Origin: PNNG01 sp046291695
GTDB lineage: Bacteria > Bacteroidota > Bacteroidia > UBA7662
Reading direction: 5' to 3'
Length of the DNA stretch: 64,000 bases
Assembly (NCBI GenBank): GCA_046291695.1
Contig: JBKBSO010000010.1
Coordinates: 62,001 to 126,000 of the forward strand
Shown: piece after piece, positions 16,780-25,310 of the stretch
How positions within the stretch are numbered: position 1 is the stretch's first letter
Layout of the letters: each line of letters opens with the position of its first letter
Notes under the pieces: model-generated
The model's input: only the letters and a program-made list of their open reading frames with translations
Told to the model about the DNA's origin: nothing
Database searches by the model: none
Translations under genes and position numbers: made by a program

Positions 16780-18753
16780 TTAGCCCGCCATATAAGCCCC
16801 TATCCGGGCAGCTACCTGCGCCGGCTTGAGTTCAAAATGCTCGGCCAGGGCATCGCCAGGTGCAGAATACCCGAAGGTATCAACGCCGATGTTCAGCCCG
16901 TTTAAACCGGTAAATCGCTGCCAACCTAAGGTTACACCAGCTTCTATGGATACCCGGTATTTGGCCTCGTTACTCATGAGATCGTTGCGGTAGGCCTCGT
17001 CTTGCTCGTCGAACAATTCCCAACAAGGTGTGCTCACTACGCGGATATTGCCACGACCTTCGGCCAGTTGCTGTGCAGCTTCTATGGCTACCCAAACTTC
17101 TGAACCACTGGCGTAAATCACGGTTTCTACGGCTTCACCGGGCTGGGTTTCGAATTTCACATAGGCGCCACGTTCAATTTCCACCGGACCGGGCAGAGTA
17201 GGTACATTTTGGCGTGTTAAGGCAAGTAAACTAGGGCGATGCGACTCTTGCAGCCACTCAAGCATGCAAGCAACCGTTTCGCGGGCATCGGCCGGACGGA
17301 AAACCAGCAGGTTTGGAATGGTACGCAAGCTCATCACATGCTCAATTGACTGATGCGTAGGGCCGTCTTCACCCAGAAAAATGCTGTCGTGGGTAAATAC
17401 GTGCAATACTTGTAGCTCCTGAATGGCGCTCATGCGGATGGCATTACGGCTGTAATCGCTGAAGGTAAGGAAGGTGGCGCCATAAGGCAACAAGCCGCCA
17501 TAAAGCGCCATGCCATTGCAAATGGCAGCCATGGGGAATTCGCGTACGCCAAAGGCCAGGTTACGGCCTGCGCGATTTTCAATGCTGAATTCGCCCACTG
17601 CCGCAGCAAAGGCTGCTGTATTGTTAGAGGGCTCAAGGTCGGCACTGCCCCCCATAATGCCCGGAATTTGCTTGCCCATATATTCCAACACCTTGCCAAA
17701 GGCAACGCGTGTGGCAAGCGAACTGCCTACTTCAAAGCTGGGCAACTCATCCAATGCTACCTTGCCTTCAAACAAACCACTGCAAAACTGATCGAATGCT
17801 GAATCGCTTTTACGACGATTTTTCAAATTGATTTCCCAGGCATCGGCCTCGGCATGGTAACCCTCAAGTTTTTCGTTGAAATAGTCAATTACTTCTTCGC
17901 TCACTTGGAAGAATTGCTCGGGATCGAGCCCGAGTTTATGCTTGGTAGCAGCAATTTCCTCAGGCTTTAAAGGCTCGCCATGCGTTTTGTGGCTGCCTTC
18001 CATGGTGGCTGTACCTTTGGCCATGATGGTTTCGCCAATAATGAGCAAGGGTTTGCTGCGCTCGCGCTGTCCATGGTCGAGTGCGCTGCGGATGGCTGCA
18101 TGGTCGTGACCGTCAATTTCTATGACCTCCCACTGCATGGCCTCAAAGAGTTGCCGGAAGTTTACAGAACTAACACGATTGGTTTTGCCCGAAATTTGAA
18201 TATCGTTTTTGTCGTAATACACCACCAGGTTGTGCAAGCCGAGATGCCCGGCCAGCTGCATGGCACCTAATGCTACATCCTCCTGCAAGTCCCCATCGCC
18301 CACCAAACTGTAAATGCGGTTGTTAATCACATCACGGCCCAATACCTCTTGTTGATGCAAACTGGCAATGGCCATGCCCACCGCCATGCTTACTCCCTGT
18401 CCTAATGGGCCGGTAGTGGCTTCAACACCGGGGGTGAGGTGACTTTCCGGATGGCCGGGCGTAAGACTACCCAACTGACGGAAGTTTTCAAGCTCTTCTA
18501 TGGGGAGTAAGCCCATGAAGTGCAGCAAGCTATACAACAACATCGATTCGTGACCGGCCGAAAGCACAAAACGGTCGCGATTGTGCCATTTTGGGTAACG
18601 CGGAGCAAACCGGAGGTATTCGCGAAACAATATCACAGCGAAATCTGAAGAGGAAAAGGCTCCACCGGGATGGCCAGAATTGGCCTTGCGGGTGGCGTCC
18701 ATTACCAGGCCTTTTAATTCGGCGATTACGCGTTGGTCGAGTTGTGCTGACAT
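16780..18753 (-). CDS. tkt: transketolase
   Basis: A 657-residue thiamine diphosphate enzyme of the pentose phosphate pathway that moves two-carbon units between sugar phosphates. I start it at the ATG at 18753 (MSAQLDQRVIAELKGLVMDATRKANSGHPGGAF). A longer in-frame start at 18948 would add 65 residues encoded by an intergenic repeat. The TPP-binding motif is 'GDGDLQEDVALGAMQLAGHLGLHNLVV'. The pyrimidine domain motif ('DSIFLGEDGPTHQSIEHV') and C-terminal domain ('VRVVSTPCWELF'-like) follow in order. A good -7 box (TACCTTTG on the minus strand) lies 17 bases upstream of the start. Confidence 0.96.
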   Translation of the reverse strand: MSAQLDQRVIAELKGLVMDATRKANSGHPGGAFSSSDFAVILFREYLRFAPRYPKWHNRDRFVLSAGHESMLLYSLLHFMGLLPIEELENFRQLGSLTPGHPESHLTPGVEATTGPLGQGVSMAVGMAIASLHQQEVLGRDVINNRIYSLVGDGDLQEDVALGAMQLAGHLGLHNLVVYYDKNDIQISGKTNRVSSVNFRQLFEAMQWEVIEIDGHDHAAIRSALDHGQRERSKPLLIIGETIMAKGTATMEGSHKTHGEPLKPEEIAATKHKLGLDPEQFFQVSEEVIDYFNEKLEGYHAEADAWEINLKNRRKSDSAFDQFCSGLFEGKVALDELPSFEVGSSLATRVAFGKVLEYMGKQIPGIMGGSADLEPSNNTAAFAAAVGEFSIENRAGRNLAFGVREFPMAAICNGMALYGGLLPYGATFLTFSDYSRNAIRMSAIQELQVLHVFTHDSIFLGEDGPTHQSIEHVMSLRTIPNLLVFRPADARETVACMLEWLQESHRPSLLALTRQNVPTLPGPVEIERGAYVKFETQPGEAVETVIYASGSEVWVAIEAAQQLAEGRGNIRVVSTPCWELFDEQDEAYRNDLMSNEAKYRVSIEAGVTLGWQRFTGLNGLNIGVDTFGYSAPGDALAEHFELKPAQVAARIGAYMAG

Positions 18754-18769
18754 GCTTTTTAATTTGGCG

Positions 18770-18777
18770 CAAAGGTA
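18770..18777 (-). promoter_or_regulatory. -7 box of the transketolase promoter
   Basis: TACCTTTG on the minus strand matches TAnnTTTG exactly. The start point would lie near 18763, giving a leader of about ten bases. No clear TTG is seen at -33. Its position supports the ATG at 18753 over the longer upstream start. Confidence 0.6.
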
Positions 18778-18872
18778 GGGTTTTTTAATGAGACCGCTGA
18801 ACCTCGCGGCAGCTGTCTCTTTTGCGCTTTGCTCCATGGCCTTTGGCCAAAGGCCTTTGCTCAGCGTACGCT

Positions 18873-18912
18873 GCTGGAAATGCGTAGCATACAATGCAAA
18901 AGGCTCCGTTGC
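18873..18912 (+). repeat. intergenic palindromic element, family 1, copy B
   Basis: The core GCTGGAAATGCGTAGCAT, a four-base spacer and GCAAAAGGCTCCGTTGCC match copies at 1730-1768 and 21842-21877. It fills part of the 400-base divergent gap between transketolase and the lipoprotein hydrolase (18754-19152). No gene can be supported in this gap. Other repeat-like hairpins nearby include GGCCTTTGGCCAAAGGCC at about 18839-18856. Confidence 0.7.
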
Positions 18913-19123
18913 CTTGCGCAAAACCATGGCTGCCAGTTGCACTGACAAGAACAGCCGTTCTAATGCACTTAATTTTCAACCCACGGAATCAGCGGTTCAG
19001 GACTAAAAAAAGCCGCTGCGGCTTTGCGGTTAAATTTGAGCCGACTCTTGCAAACTGAAGGATTCAAAGAAGCATGAATAGCCTCCCCGCCCACACTGAT
19101 AATCAGCTTAACGAACGCATGCC

Positions 19124-19131
19124 TATATTTG
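19124..19131 (+). promoter_or_regulatory. -7 box upstream of the lipoprotein hydrolase
   Basis: TATATTTG, an exact TAnnTTTG, ends 21 bases before the ATG at 19153. No convincing -33 TTG is visible at the usual distance. Confidence 0.5.
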
Positions 19132-19152
19132 ATTTTTAAAAGCATTAACACC

Positions 19153-20004
19153 ATGCGGTATTTGCCATTATTCCTATTGCTCGCAGGCACTTTGGTTTTA
19201 GCTTGTAAGAAGGATAAAACCTTGCCCGAAAACCCGCTTCAACCGGCTTTGCAGCTCACCAAAAATGTGCAGCACAATGGGGTAGCGGTAGATGTGGTGA
19301 TCGATAAGCCCGAGGGAAACCGCATGGATGCCGTATTGTTGTTTCATGGTACTGTTAGACGCGATAGTTTGGTTTTGCAAGCAGCAAATCAATTGCTGGG
19401 GCGCTTTAAAGATATTTTGCAACGCGATGATCTGCTGCTGATAAGTGTTGCCTATCCGGAAGAAAACTTGCTTTTTGGCGATAATCTGGCCCATTGCGAA
19501 GCAGCTTTGCTTTGGGTAAAGCAACAGGCCGAAGCAGAACTGGGCATTCAAATCCCTAAAATATACCTGGCCGGGCATTCGCAAGGCGGTTATTTGGCAG
19601 TACGACTCAATACCTTGCACAGCACGGCCGGTGTCATTGCCAACGCTCCTGGACCTCTGAATTTGGTTTTCCGTTGCCAGCTCGAAGAAAACGGGCAGAT
19701 TCCGCCAGCCATGGAGTGTAGCTTGTTAAATCAGGAATACGGCAGCACCTCCCAAAATGCATCAGCTTATTTTAACCGCTCGCTCCTGAATTTTACCGAT
19801 GGCTTCAAAGCCCCCATGCTGCTGGTGCAAGGTTTAAACGATGGCCCCATCCACATGCATTCCTGGCCGCAATTCAAACAACAAGTGCAGGATTGTGTCG
19901 ATTGTGCCAGCGTACAGATCGTGGAAATTGAAGGAGCCGGACATGCCGACATGTTCGATACCGAAAGTGGCAGGCAAGCCCTTAACCAATTTATTGGGCC
20001 ATAA
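19153..20004 (+). CDS. lipoprotein alpha/beta hydrolase
   Basis: A 283-residue lipid-anchored hydrolase starting at the ATG at 19153. The lipobox LVLAC places the acylated cysteine at residue 18. 'VLLFHGTVRRDS' is the oxyanion strand-loop. The nucleophile is S143 in GHSQGG. A likely acid is in 'QGLNDGPI' and the base is H in 'EGAGHADMF', giving the standard triad order. This is a serine hydrolase (esterase or peptidase of the S9/prolyl-oligopeptidase-like group); the substrate cannot be deduced. It converges on the T9SS protein on the other strand and ends at a hairpin that would terminate that gene. Confidence 0.85.
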   Translation: MRYLPLFLLLAGTLVLACKKDKTLPENPLQPALQLTKNVQHNGVAVDVVIDKPEGNRMDAVLLFHGTVRRDSLVLQAANQLLGRFKDILQRDDLLLISVAYPEENLLFGDNLAHCEAALLWVKQQAEAELGIQIPKIYLAGHSQGGYLAVRLNTLHSTAGVIANAPGPLNLVFRCQLEENGQIPPAMECSLLNQEYGSTSQNASAYFNRSLLNFTDGFKAPMLLVQGLNDGPIHMHSWPQFKQQVQDCVDCASVQIVEIEGAGHADMFDTESGRQALNQFIGP

Positions 20005-20024
20005 AAAAGGGACCGAAGTCCCCT
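20003..20024 (-). terminator. intrinsic terminator for the T9SS protein gene at 20049-21590
   Basis: On the minus strand GGGGAC-TTCG-GTCCC is followed by six T residues. The UUCG-type loop makes the hairpin very stable. It lies just after the stop codon at 20049 and within the last codons of the convergent hydrolase gene. Confidence 0.75.
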
Positions 20025-20048
20025 TAGATTGAATTCTTTTGAAATGCA

Positions 20049-21590
20049 TTAATGTTTAATAACACGGCTGCTAAACTGCCGATCGCCACTTTGCAATTGC
20101 AACAAATAGATGCCCGGCGCCATGGCTGGTGCTATTTGCCATTCGCGTTCGCCTGCACTTAACTGGCTTTGGTAAATCATGCGGCCGGTAAGGTCGTACA
20201 GGCGCAGCTTTCCGTTTTGCGAAAGGCTTTCTTCGAGCACAATGCGCAGTTCGTCATGAAATGGATTGGGATAAACCTTGGCTTGCAACTTCGAAGGCAG
20301 GGTTTTAGCACTGGCATACAGCCCTTCGCAACTAAAGCTTTGGGCGTTGTACCAAGTGCGTACCGCATCGGCATGTTCGCGCATAACCGTAATGCTGTTG
20401 AGGTAGCTGTTACCACGACCATACACATAAGCGAAATCAACACATAGTGAGGCACCAGCGGGCAAACTGAGGGCAGGCATCACGCCCAATCCCCTGCGAT
20501 CGCCCGGGAGATTGCCCAAGCTGAGTTCATTGGAACCCGTACCTGCCACCGGATCGCCCGAAAACATAAACTGCTCGGGCAATGGCTGCCCGGCCAAATT
20601 CAGCCCCTGCATATAGGCATACTTCTGCACAAAACTGCTTGGGTTTCCCAAAGCCGAAGTGTCGTTGTTGTAGTAAATAAAGCGGTTCATCGGATGCGAC
20701 AAAAACAACACAGCTTGGGCCGGCGGGTTGGTGCCATAGCCGCCTTGGGTCGAATCGTCGTTGTTGGTGGCATTGTAGCCGTAATACATATCACGAGCAG
20801 GGTCGGAGCCCACAAAATCGTCGGTATAGGCGCCAATGTCGAGGTCGGTCCAATTGCCGATGTACAAGGTATCGTAATTGCGACCCGATACATTATGCAA
20901 CCTTGCGCGCACAAAAATGGTGTTGTTCAGCGCTTCATTCCCGGGGATGTTTACCGCCCAGGTTTGGATACTCACATTCACATTCATGCGTGGATTGCCC
21001 GCTTGTTTGGCTGCCCGACTATCAGAAGCCAAGGCATGCACACTTTGATCGCCCAGAATAACAGGAAAATCGCCATCGGCCGGGTCGTATAGCCCGTCGC
21101 CATTGGTATCGTGAAAAGGTGCGAGCACGGGTGATACACCACGACTGGTATCGCCGCTTCCGGGCCAGCGTTGCAAATCGAGACTAGGGGTATAACCGCT
21201 GTCGGCATAGCTCAAGCGGTGGCTGGCGATGTCGGAAGCATTCAGCTTGATGACCCGGTTGAAGGCTTGGCTCATCTGCCCCGGGGTATAGCTTCCAGAA
21301 TCGGCTACCGGGCCAAAGTTGAATGCAGGGCCACCTTCGTTACCTTGCGCATAGGTTTGCGCATTAACGTAGAGCATGCCCTGATCGTCGATGGCGCCAA
21401 TCCAGAGGTTAGCAGCAAATATGGTGGTAAGTCCGCTTCCGCGCGGCACTTCAAAATTGCTAGCACTACCCGCCCAAAAGAGCGCGCCGTTCGGGAATAC
21501 CCCTCCGGCTACGTTATTCAGGTCGAGTACCTGCGCCTGACTGCCATAACCCATTAGGCCAATTATAATAAGTAAAAAGTTCTTTTTCAT
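20049..21590 (-). CDS. secreted protein with T9SS type A sorting domain
   Basis: A 513-residue exported protein. It has a signal peptide (MKKNFLLIIIGLMGYGSQAQ), a large beta-rich body and a C-terminal type A sorting domain beginning 'AKVYPNPFHDELRIVL' and ending YLLQLQSGDRQFSSRVIKH. The body resembles Bacteroidota secreted proteins that open with 'N.V....NGALFW'. The segment 'HDTNGDGLYDPADGDFPVILGDQ' looks like a calcium-binding or dockerin-like loop (DTNGDGLYDPADGD). No enzymatic motif is visible. Export through the type IX system to the surface or medium is expected. Confidence 0.85.
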   Translation of the reverse strand: MKKNFLLIIIGLMGYGSQAQVLDLNNVAGGVFPNGALFWAGSASNFEVPRGSGLTTIFAANLWIGAIDDQGMLYVNAQTYAQGNEGGPAFNFGPVADSGSYTPGQMSQAFNRVIKLNASDIASHRLSYADSGYTPSLDLQRWPGSGDTSRGVSPVLAPFHDTNGDGLYDPADGDFPVILGDQSVHALASDSRAAKQAGNPRMNVNVSIQTWAVNIPGNEALNNTIFVRARLHNVSGRNYDTLYIGNWTDLDIGAYTDDFVGSDPARDMYYGYNATNNDDSTQGGYGTNPPAQAVLFLSHPMNRFIYYNNDTSALGNPSSFVQKYAYMQGLNLAGQPLPEQFMFSGDPVAGTGSNELSLGNLPGDRRGLGVMPALSLPAGASLCVDFAYVYGRGNSYLNSITVMREHADAVRTWYNAQSFSCEGLYASAKTLPSKLQAKVYPNPFHDELRIVLEESLSQNGKLRLYDLTGRMIYQSQLSAGEREWQIAPAMAPGIYLLQLQSGDRQFSSRVIKH

Positions 21591-21841
21591 AGTGTTTGAT
21601 TTAAATGAAAGTCAATCCTACAAAGTAAAGGGCTTTGAAAGGGGTGTGCCATACCTAAATCAGGGTATTTTCAGCGGGTCCTTAGCCGAATGACTCCTAA
21701 AAGCATTGTCTTGCGTTACGGTGCTGAGTCGCAGAGACATTTATGGCGGTTGATTGACCCTAGATGAGACCATCAACAGTATGCCCTTGAACTGACTTTT
21801 CTTATCAGTACTATGAATGACTGCACCTAAGGCTGAGGTAT

Positions 21842-21877
21842 CGGAGCCTTTTGCGGTGCATGCTTCGCATTTCCAGC
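21842..21877 (-). repeat. intergenic palindromic element, family 1, copy C
   Basis: Read on the minus strand, the core is GCTGGAAATGCGAAGCATGC, three bases, then GCAAAAGGCTCCGA. It matches copies at 1730-1768 and 18873-18912 in sequence and spacing. The gap 21591-22055 holds this element and no gene that I can support. Confidence 0.7.
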
Positions 21878-22055
21878 TGTACCGACGATGCTGTCGGCAT
21901 CTAATGAAGGGCACAGAGAACAGCGTTCGAAGCGCTTCATTTGATGCTTACATCCAAGGGCGGTCCCGCCTGGCTGTCGCAAGCCATGCGACTTAAAACA
22001 AGCAAGGTTATGCAGTTTTAGCCGAAGAATTTGCATTTGTTGATTAAATTGCTGC

Positions 22056-23432
22056 ATGAAAAATGCAATGCTTGGCTTGTTTCTCGTCCTGCTGTCGTGG
22101 GGCGCACAGGCCCAAACCCCCATTCAGTTGGGGAATACAGCAGTAGATACGCATACGGTTATTGGTGGCATCGACATTCCCTGGGAAATTGTATGGGGCC
22201 CCGACAACCACCTCTGGATGACCGAGCGTTACGGCCGGGTAAGTCGCGTAAATCCTGAAAACGGACAGCAAGAGGTGTTACTGGTGCTTAACGACTGCCA
22301 TGCGGTGGGGGAGTCGGGTTTATTGGGCATGACCTTGCACCCAAACTTCCCCGACTCGGCCTACCTCTACCTGGTGTACACCTATTTACAAGGCAATCAG
22401 ATTCGCGAGCGGTTGGTGCGTTACACCTACAACAGTGGTGCGGGCCAGTTGCAGCAGGCTTTAATTTTGCTTGACGGCATACCGGCCGCTTCTACCCACA
22501 ATGGGTCGCGTTTACAGTTTTTACCCGATGGCAGTTTGTTGATGACCACCGGTGATGCCCAAAACCTCAACGCTCCCCCAGATACCAGCTCGCTGCTGGG
22601 CAAGGTGCTCCGCCTATGGCCTGATGGCAGCATTCCTGCCGATAATCCGTTTCCGGGAAATTATGTGTACAGCTATGGTCATCGAAACGCCCAAGGCATG
22701 TTCCTGCATCCGAATGGCAAGATTTACCTGTCGGAACATGGCCCCGCCACCGACGATGAGTTGAACATCATCCTCCCCGGACGCCATTACGGTTGGCCTA
22801 CGGTAAATGGCTACTGCAACACGCCGGCTGAAGTGGCCTATTGCCAGGCCAACCAGGTGGTAGAACCCATCCGGGCATGGACGCCCACCATTGCCCCTGC
22901 CGGCATGATCTGGTATGGATCTGGTCATTTACCTGTATTCGAAAACAGCATTATCCTTACAACCTTGAAAAACGAACGGCTGTACGTGATGCAATTGAAT
23001 GCGAGTGGAGATAGTGTGCTGAGCGAAAATACCTACCTCTACGGTCTGTTTGGCCGCTTGAGGGCTTTATGCACCGACCCCTGGGGACGATTGTATTTGG
23101 CTACCAACGGGCCTAGTTGGTCGAATACCCAACCTTTTACCCACCGCATTGTGCGGTTGAGTGCAGCAGGGAGCCAGTTGGGCTTGGCGAAAAATGTACT
23201 TCACAGTCAAAGCGTTTACCCCAATCCGCTCAATCAAGAGAGCAGGCTTGAACTTCCGGCCCATTTCGAAGGCCAAAGCTTTGGATTGTACGATGTCACT
23301 GGTCGATTGCTGCGCACTTACCAGTACCAGATGCCCTATTTACTCCTCCATGCCAGCGATTTGCCTGCCGGTGTGTATGTACTCAAACATCAATCTTCAG
23401 TTGCTCAGCTTAAACTTATTAAGGCCCAGTAA
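22056..23432 (+). CDS. secreted glucose/sorbosone dehydrogenase-type beta-propeller with T9SS domain
   Basis: A 458-residue exported protein. A signal peptide (MKNAMLGLFLVLLSWGAQAQ) precedes a six-bladed quinoprotein glucose/sorbosone dehydrogenase-like domain. Recognisable parts are 'IDIPWEIVWGPDNHLWMTERYGRVSRV', 'ESGLLGMTLHPNFPDSAYLYLVYTY', 'HNGSRLQFLPDGSLLMTTGDA' and 'SYGHRNAQGMFLHPNGKIYLSEHGP'. These carry the histidines and arginines that bind PQQ in the soluble dehydrogenase. A T9SS type A sorting domain ends the protein (SVYPNPLNQESRLEL to VAQLKLIKAQ). It would oxidise sugars or related alcohols outside the cell; the substrate is unknown. Confidence 0.92.
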   Translation: MKNAMLGLFLVLLSWGAQAQTPIQLGNTAVDTHTVIGGIDIPWEIVWGPDNHLWMTERYGRVSRVNPENGQQEVLLVLNDCHAVGESGLLGMTLHPNFPDSAYLYLVYTYLQGNQIRERLVRYTYNSGAGQLQQALILLDGIPAASTHNGSRLQFLPDGSLLMTTGDAQNLNAPPDTSSLLGKVLRLWPDGSIPADNPFPGNYVYSYGHRNAQGMFLHPNGKIYLSEHGPATDDELNIILPGRHYGWPTVNGYCNTPAEVAYCQANQVVEPIRAWTPTIAPAGMIWYGSGHLPVFENSIILTTLKNERLYVMQLNASGDSVLSENTYLYGLFGRLRALCTDPWGRLYLATNGPSWSNTQPFTHRIVRLSAAGSQLGLAKNVLHSQSVYPNPLNQESRLELPAHFEGQSFGLYDVTGRLLRTYQYQMPYLLLHASDLPAGVYVLKHQSSVAQLKLIKAQ

Positions 23433-23482
23433 GAGAAGGAGAATTCATCCTTTTTGCCTACATTCACTTCAAAATCTGACTT

Positions 23483-23887
23483 ATGAAACACCTTCAATAT
23501 TTGGGCCTGCTTTGGGCGGTTATTGTACTGTATGCTTGCAACCCCGACCGCAAAGAGGTGACCTCCAATGACTGGATTCCGGTAAATGTGCGCCTGAACA
23601 GCAGCGACAGCTTGCGTACTACCAGCAATATTTACACAATGAGTTTCGAAGGGCGTCGGAATTTCAACCTACAGCTTACGGTAAATACATGCGGCGGCAA
23701 GGTTGAATTTAAGCCCAATAATGTGGTTCTGTTTAACGATATCGGCTGCACCGAAGCTTGTTGCGACAGCGAGTTTGCCGGCATGGTCCTGGAAGTTCTT
23801 AAAAATGTTAACCGCTACCAGTTCAATGAAGAGTTCCTGAATATGAGTGGGAACAACGGCGAAGAAATTAGTTTCATTCGCAAATAG
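23483..23887 (+). CDS. hypothetical lipoprotein
   Basis: A 134-residue protein with a lipoprotein signal (lipobox VLYAC, cysteine 19). The mature part has short beta strands and a cysteine-rich middle ('VNTCGGKVEF', 'DIGCTEACCDSEF'). Then comes 'FAGMVLEVLKNVNRYQFNEEFLNMSGNNGEEISFIRK'. This layout recalls the META/HslJ fold, where a short helix lies between 'C...F' and 'Y......L.L....G'. That is a resemblance only. It lies 50 bases after the dehydrogenase-type gene on the same strand. Confidence 0.7.
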   Translation: MKHLQYLGLLWAVIVLYACNPDRKEVTSNDWIPVNVRLNSSDSLRTTSNIYTMSFEGRRNFNLQLTVNTCGGKVEFKPNNVVLFNDIGCTEACCDSEFAGMVLEVLKNVNRYQFNEEFLNMSGNNGEEISFIRK

Positions 23888-23898
23888 CTTTTGGATGA

Positions 23899-23958
23899 TT
23901 GAACTTTTGCCTGCCAAAATGCCTTAACTTTGTGCGGTTTTTCGGCCATCGCCGAAAA
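23899..23958 (+). promoter_or_regulatory. promoter and 5' leader hairpin of the bacilliredoxin gene
   Basis: A TTG at 23899-23901 lies 23 bases from the exact -7 box TAACTTTG (23925-23932). The expected start near 23939 coincides with a perfect eight-base hairpin (TTTTCGGC-catc-GCCGAAAA, 23939-23958). The mRNA would therefore begin with a stem-loop, 22 bases before the ATG. Confidence 0.55.
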
Positions 23959-23980
23959 TTTAAACTAAAAAACAAATACA

Positions 23981-24394
23981 ATGGCATATCCTGAATTTAT
24001 GGTAGCGCCCATGCGCAAAGATTTAACAGAGGTGGGTTTTACTGAGCTTAAAACTCCTGAAGAAGTAGAAGTGGCAATAAAAAAAGAAGGAACCACTTTG
24101 TTGGTGGTGAATTCGGTTTGTGGTTGTGCGGCGGCTAACGCGCGTCCGGCGGTAAAACGTGCCATTCAACATGCGAAGCATCCCCAACAATTAACCACGG
24201 TGTTTGCCGGCATGGAAGTGGAAGCAGTAACCGTTGCCCGCAATTATATGTTGCCTTATCCACCCTCGTCGCCCAGCATTGCGCTGTTCAAAGATGGTCA
24301 GTTGGTGCACATGCTCGAGCGTCATCACATCGAAGGCCGCTCGGCCGATATGATTGCCGCCAACCTGGTGGATGCCTTTGATGCGCATTGCTAA
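23981..24394 (+). CDS. BrxA/BrxB-type bacilliredoxin
   Basis: A 137-residue thioredoxin-fold protein of the YphP/YqiW (BrxA/BrxB) family. In Firmicutes these remove bacillithiol from oxidised protein thiols. The active site is C47-G-C49 (NSVCGCAAANARPA). 'VFAGMEVEAVTVARNY' and 'PSSPSIALFKDGQLVHMLERHHIEGR' are family landmarks, and the length is typical. It is flanked by its own promoter and an intrinsic terminator, so it is a single-gene unit. Whether this organism makes bacillithiol cannot be told from the window. Confidence 0.93.
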   Translation: MAYPEFMVAPMRKDLTEVGFTELKTPEEVEVAIKKEGTTLLVVNSVCGCAAANARPAVKRAIQHAKHPQQLTTVFAGMEVEAVTVARNYMLPYPPSSPSIALFKDGQLVHMLERHHIEGRSADMIAANLVDAFDAHC

Positions 24395-24410
24395 GCTTCG
24401 GCTGTAATCG

Positions 24411-24450
24411 AAAAAAAACCGCCTTTGACGTAAGTCAGAGGCGGTTTTTT
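24411..24450 (+). terminator. intrinsic terminator after the bacilliredoxin gene
   Basis: CCGCCTTTGAC-GTAA-GTCAGAGGCGG forms a stem of 11 positions with a small internal mismatch, followed by six T residues. A-rich sequence before it would allow use from the other side as well. Confidence 0.8.
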
Positions 24451-24530
24451 AATTAGCAGGCTTTTCACCGCAATCAAGAAAAGAAACATCTTTCACATGG
24501 GATGCGAGCCGGATAACGTCAACTGCCGAA

Positions 24531-25310
24531 TTAATTAAAGACGTTGGATTTGTTGGCCAAGGCTTGTTTGGTCGCAGCATAGCCTATTTCGTACATTTCC
24601 TCCCCTTTGTCGAGCGAAAAAAGATGGTAAGATTCCATCAGGGCAGGCTCGATGTACAAATCGCACATGGGAATGCTTTTGGCCACGTTGTTGTGAATGG
24701 CAATGTTCAGGATGCGTTCCATGCTTTGCATCCAGCCTTCAATTTTTTCAATTTGTCCCACCGGATTTACGTTAATGCCCACCAGTTGGTTGCATTGTCC
24801 GTGTATAGGACTTGCTGGCAGGTTGTCGGTAAGGCCGCCGTCTACAAACAGGCGCTTATCGTAGCGGATGGGTTCAAATAGCATGGGAATGGCGCAGGAG
24901 GCGAGTATAGGTAATATCAACTCTCCTTTATTGATGTAGCGCACTTTGCCCATGCTAAAATCGGTAGCGGCTACCCAGAGTGGGAGGTTAAGTTCTTCAA
25001 AGCTTTGGGCCCGAAGGTGTTTTTTTAAGGCTTTTTTTAAGCCAGCCGAACTGAGCAAGCCTGGGCTACTCCACTTAAATTTAACGAGATTGAAGTTTTT
25101 TTCTTCGTCGAAAATGTTTTTGATTTCGGCGGGTGTATGGCCATCGGCCAACAAGGCGCCAATGATGGCGCCTACACTGGTTCCCGAGATGATGTTGAAA
25201 CGATAACCGGCCTCGTATAAGGCAGCCAATGCTCCCAAATGGGCGTAACCCTTGGCAGCACCGCCCGACAGTACAAGGCCGGTTTCAAAACTATGTGCTT
25301 GTGCACTCAT
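24531..25310 (-). CDS. patatin-like phospholipase (RssA/NTE type)
   Basis: A 259-residue patatin-family lipid acyl hydrolase. The oxyanion loop is LSGGAAKGYAHLG (residues 14-26). The nucleophile is S45 in GTSVG and the dyad aspartate is D157 in DGG (FVDGGLTDNLP). There is no signal peptide, so it acts in the cytoplasm or on the inner membrane face. Its start overlaps the recA stop by four bases, so it is translated from the same message. The link with recA is probably just operon packing. Confidence 0.92.
   Translation of the reverse strand: MSAQAHSFETGLVLSGGAAKGYAHLGALAALYEAGYRFNIISGTSVGAIIGALLADGHTPAEIKNIFDEEKNFNLVKFKWSSPGLLSSAGLKKALKKHLRAQSFEELNLPLWVAATDFSMGKVRYINKGELILPILASCAIPMLFEPIRYDKRLFVDGGLTDNLPASPIHGQCNQLVGINVNPVGQIEKIEGWMQSMERILNIAIHNNVAKSIPMCDLYIEPALMESYHLFSLDKGEEMYEIGYAATKQALANKSNVFN

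Noticed and set aside
18754..18948. N-terminal extension of transketolase
   Set aside because: The added 65 residues are encoded by an intergenic repeat and lie upstream of a good -7 box. Family members start at the downstream Met.
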